Shown here piece after piece: positions 1-10,999 of a DNA stretch of 53,167 nt. The notes beneath the pieces were generated by a model. That model saw only the letters and a list, made by a program, of their open reading frames with translations. It had not been told where the DNA came from and did not search any database. This stretch comes from Tulasnella sp. 424 (Eukaryota > Basidiomycota > Agaricomycetes > Cantharellales > Tulasnellaceae). Within the stretch, counting starts at the first letter, position 1, and each line of letters opens with the position of its first letter. The stretch lies in NCBI GenBank assembly GCA_019633425.1, contig WSUB01000232.1, positions 1-53,167 of the forward strand, in the 5' to 3' direction. Made by a program: the position numbers and the translations under genes.

Positions 1-592
1 CAGCGAGTATATAATGATAAGGTACCATATCTACTGTCCATGTATGTATATAGCAGACCCAGCGGGAGGAAGCGAGCCTGACGGCCCAAAACCGCAAGAA
101 ATGCGGATATGATGGCGAGCGCCAAGCTCAATGAAAAGAGAACATTGACGGTGAAAATGCCATGAGAGGGAGAGAATGATGTAGATGGGAGGGTAGAATC
201 GCCCAAGGTCGTATCGTTCCGACCCTGCATCAATTGCATCAAGATTGCATTATTTTGCGCCAGTAGCGCATTCGTATCGTCGGCAGGATCCGCCAACAGG
301 AGAGGAAGGGTCATGGCGAGGAAGGTGGAACTGACGCCCGCGAAAAGACCAGCCTACGCAAAATAGAATGACGTTAAAATGTACAGGTCAGAAACAGGTT
401 GATGTCTCTGCTTACAAAGGTGAGAAGACCGTCGAGCTTTTCCTTGAGTTCTTTTGCCATATCCTCGTCGATTTCTTCCGCTAGGTTGTCATACAAGCGG
501 TAAAATCTGCCGCCATCTTGTCCAAACTCGCGGGGAGGATCCGGGACTCCGAATGGAATTTGGTTCAGGGCCCCACCGGCAACTTTGGTCAT
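1..592 (-). pseudogene. Truncated DUF6535 membrane protein gene
   Basis: Exon 1 (416-592) encodes the usual DUF6535 N-terminus, with a DPPREFGQDGGRFYRLYD segment. A GT-AG intron (354-415) leads to exon 2, which runs leftwards and encodes the first two membrane segments up to the FLAVLGRQ motif near position 85. There the paralog at 6346-9002 continues with WLVYYRKRSGG, but here two bases are missing after GRQ and the sequence diverges. The DUF6535 domain is therefore cut after its second transmembrane helix. The break lies inside the window, so it is a real truncation rather than an edge effect. Sequence and flank are very close to the gene at 5090-9238, so this is the left end of a segmental duplication that continues into the creC pseudogene at 1112. 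No function is known for DUF6535 proteins beyond being integral membrane proteins common in Agaricomycetes. Confidence 0.8.
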
Positions 593-1111
593 ACTTGATC
601 CTTTTTTGAGGTGGGCCGGAGAGTGTTGAGGGAATGGGTGGAGTTAGAATCAAGAGAACAGGTAAAGGGAGGTGGATTGAGGAGGTGAAAAAGAAATGGC
701 CGAGACACGAGAATGATGTGTGAGAGAAAATATTCGGTGCGATGGCAGACACGCCGAAGAGAACCCAAGGTGCACGGGGGCCTCGTCCCCGGATACTGCG
801 CCTACTTTGCCGCTCGTCGGAGACAAAATGCTAGGTACTCCTGGGAATTGCTACCAAGCCGGTTGTGGCCTGTACATGTGGCCTGCGGCATTCTCAATAT
901 TGCAAATACGAGAAGCGGTCGGGCCACGAGAACTGGCTAACACAACGCTAAAGCCTATCGGCCGAGGCTGCCCACTAAGTTCGAGTCCTTCATGAAGCTA
1001 ATGACTCCGAAGCAAATTGGTTTCTTTCAATATCTCCTGAGCCAGTCCAAACGACATCTTCAATAGAATCTCACAATCGGCGATCCATTTTCCTTACCCA
1101 GGTACCAGCTT
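593..1111. repeat. Duplicated intergenic spacer, copy of 9239-9736
   Basis: This spacer separates the truncated DUF6535 gene from the creC pseudogene. It matches the spacer at 9239-9736 in patches, for example around 760-825 against 9425-9485 and around 980-1075 against 9565-9710. It therefore belongs to the same duplicated block. No gene is visible; the open frames in it are short and not shared in phase with the other copy. Confidence 0.7.
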
Positions 1112-2950
1112 TCATCCAACCGCTTGAACCGACCGACCCGGTCAACCTGCGCCGCGGTCGGACCTCCTCCACGACCCTCACCACTGGCAAACTCCTAACT
1201 CAAGTTCCCCCCTGCACGCCCCCACACCTTTCACCCCCCGGCTCAACCCTCTCACAGGAGGAGCAGGTCTCGTCCACACTTTGATTATCCCCGGTCTCGA
1301 CGCTGTGAAAATCGCGTTGACGGTGATGCTGATCGAGGAAGGGATGTCGCCTTCGATTGATTTGACCTTAGGAGTGAAAGGCGAGTGTCAGCGTTTGCGG
1401 AGACCCATTTTTTTTCCTTACCAGAACAGGTTGGACAGCGACTTCGTTTCTCGAAGGTGCGGGGTGGTATTTACTGGCGCTCATTCTAGAGGCACCTGCA
1501 AAGCCGAACCCAAAACCGAATCCGGCACCGGAGACGAACGGATCCCCGATGTCGAGACTCGCTCTCCCCGGAGCACTCCTCGATGCCAAAGAGCACTGCG
1601 ATGATGTCGAATTTCGGTGGGCGTGGGCACCCGATACGGATTGCAGGCGCGGTCGGTGGAGCGTTCCCGAAGAAAAGTCCCACTTCAAACCCAAAAAAGA
1701 GTGTTTGAGCTGATGAGCAACCTTGGATGGGGACCACAGCTACGTACCAAGACGAGTTTACATTCCTCTCCGACAGTCGCGAACCGATACGTCCTCCCAT
1801 CACAACAAAGCGGGTCGAAGACGACGCCGGAAACGAAGGAGAAATGTCCTTGACAGCGAGCGATGAAGCGTTGTTCCTGCGGAGAGTAGATCGTAACGAG
1901 GTCGTCTTGCCCGCCCACCTATGCCCCGTTTCGAGAGTTCGCTCAGCTGCCTATTGAGCGAAACGAAATGTCAAAAACGCACCGCGATGAAACAACCATC
2001 TGAAGACCAGGCACGTTAGAACGCCGAAGTAAGCGGCGAAGGTGTCGACGAGACTTTGTAAAATGAGGGTTAGATTAGATAATGAACGAGGAATGGGGAA
2101 TTAGATGGGCATACGTTTCAAGTAATCAATTATTCGCAGATTTCCATCCTTTGAGACGACGGCCATGTATCGAACGTCGGGGGAGAACGCGAAATCTGCA
2201 CTCATACGGGGTCCAACGGTCAAACAACTCTTCGCAACCTCACTCCCCGAAACCGATCATATAACTCACGAACAACACCTTTCTCGAGACTCTCCAATGA
2301 CTAACCGGATTCTTCGTCGCAGTAGCAATCATCTCCCTCTTCTTCTCCTTCTCAGTCGTCACATCTAGCTCTCGATCATCCGCAGCGCCCACACCCCCCG
2401 GTCTCGTAACCCAAATCTCCTCCAACGATTTTCAACCTGCTACAGCACCGGCAGCCGTGCTTTGGTGGGCGAGCGAGAACGAGGACGGGTGCGCTTAATG
2501 GGCCTCCCCTCCTTCGGACGACGAGGTGGGGACGACCGAGGGATTTGGGGTTGCAGCAGCGCCGTTGCCGGACGATGCTGCCGATGCGCTGGACGAAGTG
2601 AAAGGGCTCGTTGGCGGTATTGATGGTCGGAACGTGGTATCTTCTTCTTGTTCCTTGTTGTACACCAGATGGTACCCTTTGTGTGCGAGACGAGGAAGAA
2701 GTTTCGACTACCAGGTACCCATCGGATAGCGGTGCACGAAGAATTGGTGATGCACCCCTGAAGTTACATGGAATTTCGAGTTGTAAGTCCGAGCCCGCTC
2801 AGTGAGGTAAATGGATGTGTGTACTCACCTGCTTGTTTAGCCGGACGCATCGAGGAGAAAGAGGATCGAAGGCGAATGAATGGGGGACAGGGGTATGTTT
2901 AAAACGAGCTTGAGGCATCGATTATTCGGAAGTCTCCATCCTACGAGATA
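1112..2950 (-). pseudogene. creC (WDR20-type WD40 protein) pseudogene, copy A
   Basis: This region is collinear with exons 9 to 3 of the complete creC gene at 11000-13690, introns included. Exons 7 and 8 are still open (1685-1918 and about 1420-1690). The copy is dead for several reasons. About 5 bases are missing in exon 6 (near 2000-2030), about 4 bases are missing at the end of exon 5 (near 2115-2135), and exon 9 has an early stop. Exons 1 and 2, the N-terminal 250 residues, are absent. Just beyond exon 3 (2827-2866) a second, diverged piece of the exon 5/intron 5 boundary appears at 2891-2950, so the break is a rearrangement and not a simple end. Together with the DUF6535 fragment on its left it forms the duplicated block. 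Confidence 0.85.
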
Positions 2951-3218
2951 AGTGAAGTCAGAGTCAATCAATTTATCAGACTTTGTCATGGGTCGAGCCT
3001 TTGGGTGATCATGACGCCAGCAGCAGTTCAACACATCCGTGTTTGTTTACCTGTGCTGAATAAGCAAGCAAAGCCCACCAAACGAGCTCGTCTCCCGTCC
3101 CGGCAAACCTTCGCTCATCTGTATCTATCCAAAGTCACCCATCAAAGTATTCACGTATAGATGGCCAAAAAAGTAGTTGGTACGAGCTTGAGAGATCTGT
3201 CGGCGCGTCCGGTGTTTG

Positions 3219-4261
3219 ATGAATTTTCTCTCGTCAGTCGCCACCGGCACCGCGTCTACCAAGCATTCTACCACACGTCGCGCCAAGGCGAATCCATCGT
3301 CTGAGGTAGAAATTGTGGACAGCGACATGATGGAGGAAATCTCCGAAACGACTGAAGAAAGTGGGACATCCGGGTTAGTGGAGATTGGGACCCTGCGGAA
3401 GCGGCCGGTCTGAGGGCGGGACATTCAAACAGACTTCAAGCGATCTTGAAAGCGGTAGAAAGTAAGGGCTCTTCGTCTGGCTCGATTTCATCTCAACTTA
3501 GCTCGACATTCATTAGCTGAAGACACGTCAAAGGCTCAATCACGTTCAACGGCCATTACGCGCAAAATTTCTAGTTTTGCTGAAACCACTGAAAGCGAAC
3601 TAGTAGCGTTGAGAGCTGAAGCAGCGGATATGCTGTGCATTTATCATTTTCCTTTGCTGGGCAACAACTATGGACTAACGAACTTTTCCGTAGGGTTAAC
3701 GTCGAGAACGAAATTGCTCGTATGCGCGGCGGGGAAGTTGAGCCTGACTGGAAGAAAGTATGTTCATCCTTCGGAGAACAAATTGTGAGTAGTACGTCGC
3801 AATCCTATAAATCTTTGACCTGACGGAACACCTGGACTACCGATATTTGGACGCGCCAAGCGTGACACCAAAGGCATCATCGCCGCATATGACAAGCTAC
3901 TGGAGACGAACGGACCAGGCCGGATCAACGTCATTGGTGAAATAACCGACGCACGTATGTTCTCATTCTCTGCGCTTTAGCGAGGACTTTAATCTTGATA
4001 GATTTACTCCTGCTCCCGTTTGAAGTGGACCAAACCCCGCAGATACGTTCTAGGAGTCGGAAGAAGTTGATGAAGCAGGCTCAAGGTCACCTTGAGCGGA
4101 GCCTCGAGAACCAAAAAGTAAGTGACGGGACTCTTTCGGCTTTCGTTCTCTTTGCTTATGAATCCTTCTCGCGCCTCCAGACCGCAACGGACGCAAAGGC
4201 GCTGATCAAAGGTTACAAGAACCTTCTTCGAGTCTCATCCGGTCACGCCGTACACCCTTAG
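3219..4261 (+). CDS. Hypothetical protein, seven exons, about 217 aa
   Basis: I do not recognise this protein. A chain of seven exons joins in phase: 3219-3377, 3433-3454, 3517-3634, 3694-3757, 3861-3954, 4002-4117 and 4181-4261. All introns are GT-AG and short (48-103 bases), and the last exon ends at a TAG. The product has an acidic, Ser/Thr/Glu-rich N-terminal third, a middle that looks helical, and a Lys/Gln-rich C-terminal third. No membrane segment or catalytic motif is visible. Phase consistency over six introns argues for a real gene even though no single exon exceeds 53 codons. The start (ATG 3219) and the first intron are the least certain parts. It lies divergent from the dead creC copy, with about 270 bp between them. 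Confidence 0.5.
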
Positions 4262-5089
4262 TCTTTCTTGGCGTTGCAAGTAAACGTTTGGTTTGAAACC
4301 AATTGAGAAGTGCCGTATGAGCTCCACCAGACCCCCCCGCGGATCTGCGCTCCTTGTGTTCTGCTGAGCTGAGCGATCGAACCAAGAACCTCTTCACTGC
4401 CCGGATCCCAACGTCACCCCCTCCCCGAAGTCTCAGCTCCCAGCACCTAGATCACCCAACCATCAGCGCGAGACTTCACCACGTCCCAGAAGTCTTCCTT
4501 GCGCTGACCCCAGAAGCGGGGTCGCACCGAGCAATCAACCGCTTTCTGAATGAGCTTAACCTACAATAAACCGGTGTTTAATCTGAGCCCCCCAACGGAC
4601 GTCCTACCTTGCGCTGCTCCGAGTGAGACGTCAACGACAGTTCGAACAGACCAATCCTCGGGTTATCCATTGCTTCGGGGTGGAACGTGCATATTCTCCT
4701 GCAACGCTCTCAACTCGGATACGACCCCACACCGAGAACGGGTCGGTCGTCCTAGTGGCTTACGAAGTATAGTTGAAACCTACCTTTCAAAAACCGTTCA
4801 TGCATTGCAGAACATGTACATAATTTTACCTCCTGAAGTTTGCAGCTCTTCCTACATTCGAGAGTGTATATACGCTGGTATTGAGGGAATCGGACGAATG
4901 CTAATCCTAGGCGGAGGAGTATTGTCCCCGAATTTGCCGTATATACGTGGTGATACATTCGCGGCGCTTACCGGGTGTACTTTGCAGTATACCTCTACGA
5001 CTACTAGCAAGATTATTGCCAAGAGCATGCACATTGTAATGTATAGTAAGACACAGTAAATGGAGATTAGTCTCGAGGTGTTGGGAGAG
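4262..5089 (+). other. Intergenic stretch with a doubtful 169-codon frame
   Basis: The only notable thing is an ATG-to-stop frame at 4550-5059 on the plus strand. It has no recognisable motif, ordinary composition and no paralog in the window. The frame overlaps a shorter open frame on the other strand. It could be a small species-specific gene or chance. I see no repeat, RNA gene or convincing promoter here. Confidence 0.25.
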
Positions 5090-8000
5090 TTATACAGTTC
5101 TATCTACGGTGCCATGTGACGCCGACGCGAGGGATCGATCATCGTCTGAAAGCTGCGGCGGACTATCAACTAGAAGGGAGGGCTGAATGGGGGAGCCCGG
5201 GGCAGATGGTACCACAATACTTTGCAGTTGGGGAGTCGGCGGAGCCGTCCAGATTGGGGACTCGGACGCAAGGGATCGATCAGCATCTGAAAGCCGTGGC
5301 TGACTATTAACTACAATGGGAGGTTGAATTTGGGGGCCCGGAATATATTGTATCGCACCAACTGGGATTTGGGGAGTCGGTGGATCCGTCCAAATTGGAA
5401 TGGGGGGAGGAACTAGCATCACATCATGCCAGATTGGCCTCAAGCCAGTCCAGTCGTCATCAGTCATTGCACCTTCCTCGGGCAAACTGAATCGTCCGGA
5501 AAATTGCTGCGCCGGTAAATCAAGATCGAGTTCCTCCCTTCGATGACACCACGAAATTTCCGGATCTCTGTTGCATTGCCCGTCGCTCTAAATAATATCG
5601 TTGGTAAGCCACAAGGAAAAGATTATTAGCTATTAAGAGAGACATGCCTGGAACGCTCGAGAAGCTCTATCCACTCTAGCCCTGAACTGATGATAAACTT
5701 GGCGAACTTCATGGCATAGAATCATCAGTCGTGCCATGGGGGAACCCCAGGATGATCCATCAGGTATCTTCCATACATTGGTGGGATAGCTGTACAACTC
5801 TCGCAGGAGGGGCCCGAATAGCCGAAGTACGAGCAAATCCTCTTCATTCGAGAGCTGAGAACCGTCGCCTCTTGTCCTCAGCTTGAAGAAAAAGTTTCCA
5901 AGAAGAACCAGGAGTTCTGAGGGTATTCTTGGACGCTCAGAATATTAGTATACGGGTTGAGTGCAATTGAGAACAATACTTACTTTCTCCGGGCGTCTCC
6001 TGTCATGAAGCGGAGTCGCAGCATTGTGACACAGTCCATTCGCAGCATCGTCGCTGGAGCTCGAACTTGAACGGGAATATCCTCGATTCTCAGCACTTGT
6101 TCGGCGATATCTAAGAGTCCAAGTTTATCTCGGACTCTAGTGTTTGGGTATCGGCTCTCATCAATGATGATTCCTCTTGCGCATTTCAATATGTTCAGCA
6201 GAATCCGGTGACAATCCAGATCGCCCGCATATCGCTGTCTTGCTAAGGCTATAGCCACTTCCTCTAGGGCTGTTAGACTCATTCCCACGTTCCTATTAAA
6301 ACACTGTTTAATAACGCACGCACAGGGAGAATATTAGAAGCTTACCGCGTGTATGCAGATCGTAATTCTGCGATGTTTAATACAGGAGGCCCTGAGCGGG
6401 TAATCATGTCGTTTACGTCGATTGAAACTTCGTGGATTTGGCCAGTATAGGACCTGGAGCGCCTCAATGGGCTGAACATTGGCTGACCAGATTGGACGGT
6501 GATGAATGGGTAAACAGGCTGGCCGGTGAAGTTTGGCTGCCTAAATGGGTCGATTCTGACCGCCACTGACCCACCAGGTTCGTCGATGGAGACTCCCTCA
6601 ACGAACTTGAATTGCGGAACAGGCTCGTTGGTGATTAATGGCGGAACAGACCGGCCGATGAAGATTGGCTGGCCCGGTTGGCCGGTGAGGACTGGCCGAC
6701 CAGGCTGGCCGGTGATGACCGACTGACCAGATTGGCCAGTGAAGTTTGGCGGAACAGGTTGGCCGGTGATGAATGACGGAGCAGACTGGCCGACGACAAT
6801 TGGCTGGCCCGGTTGGCCGATGATGAATGGCTGACCAGGCTGGCTGGTGGAGATTGGCTGACCAGGCTGGCCGGTGATGACTCGCTGCCCAGGCTGGCCG
6901 GTGATGAATGGCGGAACAGGGTGTCCGGTAACGATTGGCTGACCAGGTTGACCGTCGAAGACTAGCTGACCAGGTTGGCCTGTGAAGATTGGCTGACCAG
7001 GTTGGCCGGTGACAAACTCGAATGGCAGAACAGGCTGGCCGGTGGAGATTGGCTGACCAGGTTGGCCGGTGAAGACTGGCTGAACAGATTGGCCGGTGAT
7101 GAACGGCTGAACAGGCTGGCCGGTGTAGATCATTGGCTGAACAGATTGGCCGGTGCCGAATGGTGGAACAGGCTGGCCGGTCCAGATCATTGGCTGAACA
7201 GGTTGACCGGTGCCGAATGGTGGAACAGGCTGGCTGGTAAAGATTGGCTGACCAGATTGGTCGATGAAGACTGGCCGACCAGGTTGGCCGGTGGAGATCG
7301 GCTGGATGAAAGGCTGGGTGAAAAGGGGGGGTCCTGTTGTCATTACGCTTCCCACCGTGTCGTAGCGTTTTGGGGATGAGTGAAACGGTTGCGGCCCGTC
7401 CTCGATGATTTCTGTCCATCCACCTGGATGGGGGAATCTTGTAAGGATGTAGACAATCAGGGATACAAGCTTCCAGCTCGAGATACTCAGTGAATCCGAG
7501 TACTCCGTGAGATGACTCCCAATGCGCTCCACAGGGACGTATTCTACACATGCTCGAAGCATCCACGAAGCCAACGCGGCCTCGATGAGGGCCGGAGAGC
7601 ATCCGTCAACCATGTCAGGTTGAATCAACCAGCTTGAATCAATGAGTGGCTCGCTCATAATTGCCTTTAAAATGTCCTGGGGGACCTCTCCGTCCAGCAA
7701 GCGCCAGTGCCGGTCAGCGGGGTCGAGTGAAAGAAATATGTGGCACAACGCTCCGCGATAAAGCCGCGCTGCAGATATCGCAGCTTCGTCTCGATCGCGA
7801 CCCAGAAGCTGTACTATCCGCTGATAGGGATTGGTGCACAGCTCAAGGAAACGGGAGTGAAACATTTCGTCACTCCACAAGCCCTCGAGGTATCTGGGCT
7901 CGTCGATCGTAAAGATGTTTGCTGTTGCGCAAAGAAGGGTGAGAGGATCATCAGATGTGCAGATGGTTCGCTTGAGTGCCACAACTTGTAAGAATATGAT

Positions 8001-9238
8001 TTCGTTCTTGGGCCCGCGGAGAGTCGACATGGTAAAATAGCCACGAAACAGGGAACGGTGCAATTTTTTCAACGATTTGCCAATGTTAAACTCATCCGAA
8101 GATGGGTTGTAGCTCCTGTGACGTCTTAAACTGTCGAAGAAATTTGAAAAAGAGAGAATGATGTTGCTGAAGGATACCGAAAACCCGGCCAGATAGGCAA
8201 AGGGCAAAAAAGGGAGCCAAACCGGTATAAGAAGAATTGCGACATAGAACGCGAGGAGCCCCAACGTGAACAATACGAATAACCCAAACTTTGGCCAAAA
8301 CGGCTTCGTTCGGCGCCACAGTTTCGAGACAAACGGCTCCATTCTGCGCCATAGTTTCGAGACTAATCGCCCGACCCGGGCAGACCACAGAAGGAGGTGA
8401 TTGGTAAACCAACAGAATAAATGCGAAAGGGGGCTTTGGAAAGGGCAGAATCTATCCCACACCGTAAAGAGTGCGCCCAACACAAAAATTGCCAATCCCA
8501 AGCACATAGGAATTCCTACGATGCGGGATATAGAAGGGTTGAGAACGTGGAGATAAAGAATTAGAGAAACGCAGAATATGAAGAGCCCAATCTGGAGAAG
8601 GGAAGGAAGGATATCATCCAGTACGAACTCAAGACGCCATCGTTCGGCGCCGAGGAATCGCTTGAGCTGCTCCCATCTTTGGCGGTCAGGACCACCGCCA
8701 CTGCGCTTGCGGTAGTAAACGAGCCACTGACGGCCCAAGACTGCAAGAAATGAGGATATGATGGCGAGCGTCAAGCTGAAAGAAAAGAGAACATTGACGG
8801 TGAAAATGCCGTGGGAGGGAGAGAATGATGTAGATGGGAGGGTAGAATTGCCTAGGCCGGTATCGTTCCGGCCTTGCATCAATTGCATCAGAATCGCGTT
8901 ATTCTGCGCTAGCAGTGCGTTTGTATCGTCGGCAGGATCCGCCGACAGGAGAGGAAGGGTCAGAGCGAGGAAGGCGGAATTGACGCCCGCGAAAAGACCA
9001 GCCTGCGCAAAACGGGGTTACAATACATGAATAAAAATCGATTTACGCTTAAGCTTACGAAAATGAGAAGGCCATCAAGCTGTTCTTTGAGTCCTTTTGT
9101 CATATCGTCGTCGATTTCTTCGGCTAGGTTGTCGTATAAGCGGTAAAATCGGCCGCCATCTTGCCCAAACTCGCGGGGCGGATCCGGGACTCCGAACGGA
9201 ATTTGGTGGAGGGCACCAACGGCGGCAACTGTGGTCAT
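5090..9238 (-). CDS. DUF6535 membrane protein with TGQP repeat domain, about 1307 aa
   Basis: Five exons join in phase: 9059-9238, 6346-9002, 5984-6292, 5648-5927 and 5090-5587. The start was chosen because both intact paralogs begin about 57 residues before the same intron. Residues 20-50 hold the FGQDGG...FYR segment. Four hydrophobic segments follow at roughly 60-80, 125-150, 185-205 and 210-235, with the conserved GRQWLVYYRKRSGGGPDR loop between the second and third; this is the DUF6535 domain. A helical region shared with the paralogs follows. It is interrupted by about 28 copies of a 9-residue unit of the type TGQPGQPIF (nucleotides 6480-7320), absent from the paralogs. The last exon ends in a tandemly repeated Pro-rich tail. 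Intron 4 has a GC donor (position 5647). Cellular location is presumably a membrane; the role is unknown. Confidence 0.85.
6480..7320 (-). repeat. 27-nt minisatellite encoding TGQPxxPxx repeats
   Basis: About 28 imperfect units of mostly 27 nt lie in frame within the second exon of the DUF6535 gene, alternating TGQPGQPI- and TGQPVPPF-like forms. Units of other lengths (24, 30 and 33 nt) also keep the frame. The array is also open in a second minus-strand frame (6598-7602) and partly on the plus strand (6975-7379), which is a by-product of the repeat and not evidence for further genes. Confidence 0.85.
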
Positions 9239-9736
9239 TCTCGATCGCTTTTGGGAGGTGGTTTGGAGAGTGCTGATGAAAAGGGTAGAGTCAGAATCAA
9301 GAGAACAAGTGAAGGGAGGTGGTTTCCGGAGGTGATAAAGAAATGACCGAGACACGAGGATGGTGTGGGAGGGAGAAAATATTCTGCTTTCTTGCAATAT
9401 TTTGATGTGCAGGTGCAGATCTCCGAAGAGAACCCGAGGTGCACGGGGGCCTGGTCCCTAGATACCGCTCCTTCTTTGCCGCTCATTAAGCGAGGTTGAA
9501 AATACGAGAATTAGGTCGGGCCAGGAGAACTGGCGAGGAAGCGGTGCGTCACGGCGCTAAAGCCTGGTTCGAGTCCTTCGTGGAGCTAGTAACTCCGAAG
9601 CGAATCGATTTCTTTCAACTTCGTTCAATTTGGATTTCGTCTTGCGCTCCTGCGCGCACGTTCCATGAGCCCCAAATCTTCTGAGCCAGTCCGAGCACAT
9701 ATTCAATAGAATCTTACTATTTCCAAAGCTCACCTT
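9239..9736. repeat. Intergenic spacer between DUF6535 gene and creC fragment B
   Basis: This is the counterpart of 593-1111. It holds the DUF6535 promoter and the 3' flank of a creC fragment. A GGTTCGAGTCC-like stretch near 9565 resembles a tRNA B box, but no cloverleaf can be folded around it. No coding sequence is seen. Confidence 0.6.
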
Positions 9737-10130
9737 TCATCCAACCACTTGAACCGACCCAACCTGATCAACCTGCGCTGCGGTCGGGCCTCCTCCACGA
9801 CCTTCCCCAACGATAAACTCCTTCTTCCCCCCCGCACCCCCCGCGCCTTTGACCCCCATGCTCGACCCTCTCACAGGAGGAGCAGGCCTCGTCCACACTT
9901 TGATTATCCGCGGTCTCGACGCTGTGAAAATCGCGTTGACGGTGATGCTGATCGAAAAAAGGATGTCGCCTTCGATGGATTTGACCTTAGGAGTAAATAG
10001 GCTGAGTGTCAGCAAGACTTTTTACGCCTTTGCGGGAACCACAGGGTGCTTTTTATTCCTTAACCAGAACCGGTTGGACCACGGCGACTTCGTTCCTCGA
10101 AGGCGGTGGTATTTACGGTATTTACTCTGA
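9737..10130 (-). pseudogene. creC 3' fragment, copy B
   Basis: The segment reproduces the last exon of creC (an open frame ending at the same stop), the preceding intron and the first 40 or so bases of exon 8. Similarity to 11000-11400 stops near 10130, about 115 bp upstream of the MRPL31-type gene. Only the C-terminal beta-propeller end ([13 protein letters not shown]...IKVWTRP) is represented, so it cannot make a CreC protein. A spliced transcript from the creC side would not reach it. Confidence 0.8.
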
Positions 10131-10245
10131 TCCCCGACGGCGAGGTGGGGCGTGGGTCCATTTCAGGTACCCACCCAAAGCCGCCGACTCGTGAGAAGAA
10201 GCCTCGCATATTTTGGAACAGACCAGTACCACATCTTTACTCCTT

Positions 10246-10736
10246 ATGTTCGGAGCCTTCAGACCATCACCAGTCAGTGCCGGCGGATTACTTTGGTGAG
10301 TAGTATGGATATATTCTCTTCTTCTATTTTGTCTCATGCCGCTGGAACAGGAAAGTCCCGTGGCGGTTGTCGACTCCCCGAAAAGCACGTCAACGCCAAC
10401 GTCTACGAGATGTTGATGAGGTTATCGAAACGGTCCATCAAAGCGGTGTTCAGTGTGAATCTTTGGTTCGTAGGCTCCATAAGGATATAAGCTCCTGAAT
10501 AACACTTCTACCTATTGCACTAGACGAGAGCCCTCGCGTTGCCCAAAGAGCACGAAATGCCGGCTAAAGATAAATACACCGTGTTCAGTCGGAGGTCAAA
10601 AGGGTATCGAAAGGGAATCCATAAAGTTCCCAAATGGACCAGGGTGCGTTAGAGCGTCGCTAAAAGAGCCGGCTTTTACGCTGACAGACTTGGATTCGCT
10701 TAGCTAACCTTGAGGGACAATCCCCTTGGGTTCTAA
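10246..10736 (+). CDS. MRPL31: Mitochondrial large-subunit ribosomal protein, MRPL31/mL60 type
   Basis: Four small exons (10246-10295, 10351-10465, 10524-10643, 10704-10736) join in phase to a 105-residue basic protein. It starts [18 protein letters not shown], continues with a [20 protein letters not shown] stretch, and ends with a [26 protein letters not shown] block and a short C-terminus. This order and spacing match yeast Mrpl31, a fungal-specific protein of the mitochondrial 54S subunit (yeast is somewhat longer, about 131 aa). All introns are GT-AG. No exon is longer than 40 codons, so the gene is invisible to a long-ORF search. It sits between creC fragment B and the end of creC, convergent with the latter. 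It has no separate targeting peptide that I can see, as expected for this family. Confidence 0.9.
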
Positions 10737-10999
10737 ACCCTTGATCGTCCTTCAAGCTGTCCTTCTCGGCAGAGTCTTGGGCGCATTTTGCTGCGGTGCC
10801 GTGCGTTCAAGTCGCGGCGCAAGCTTCTACTTTGCTTGGCTGTTTATAACTTACATAAACGCTTCAGGGCGGAAAATACTGTCATACGGTTCAATACATG
10901 ACCGATTAATTTTGTCGACCCGATTTCCAGAAGTCCGAGCGACGTATTCAATAGAGTCTCACAATCGGCGATCCATTTTCCTCACTAAGGTACCACCTT

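Noticed and set aside
6975..7379. Plus-strand frame rich in NRLAG repeats
   Set aside because: Complement of the same minisatellite; no start or flanking coding sequence.
6598..7602. 334-codon open frame on the minus strand
   Set aside because: It is a second frame through the 27-nt repeat of the DUF6535 gene; the other frame carries the conserved protein on both sides.
9555..9600. GGTTCGAGTCC stretch like a tRNA B box, also near 985
   Set aside because: No acceptor, D or anticodon stem can be paired around it in either copy; most likely chance in a duplicated spacer.
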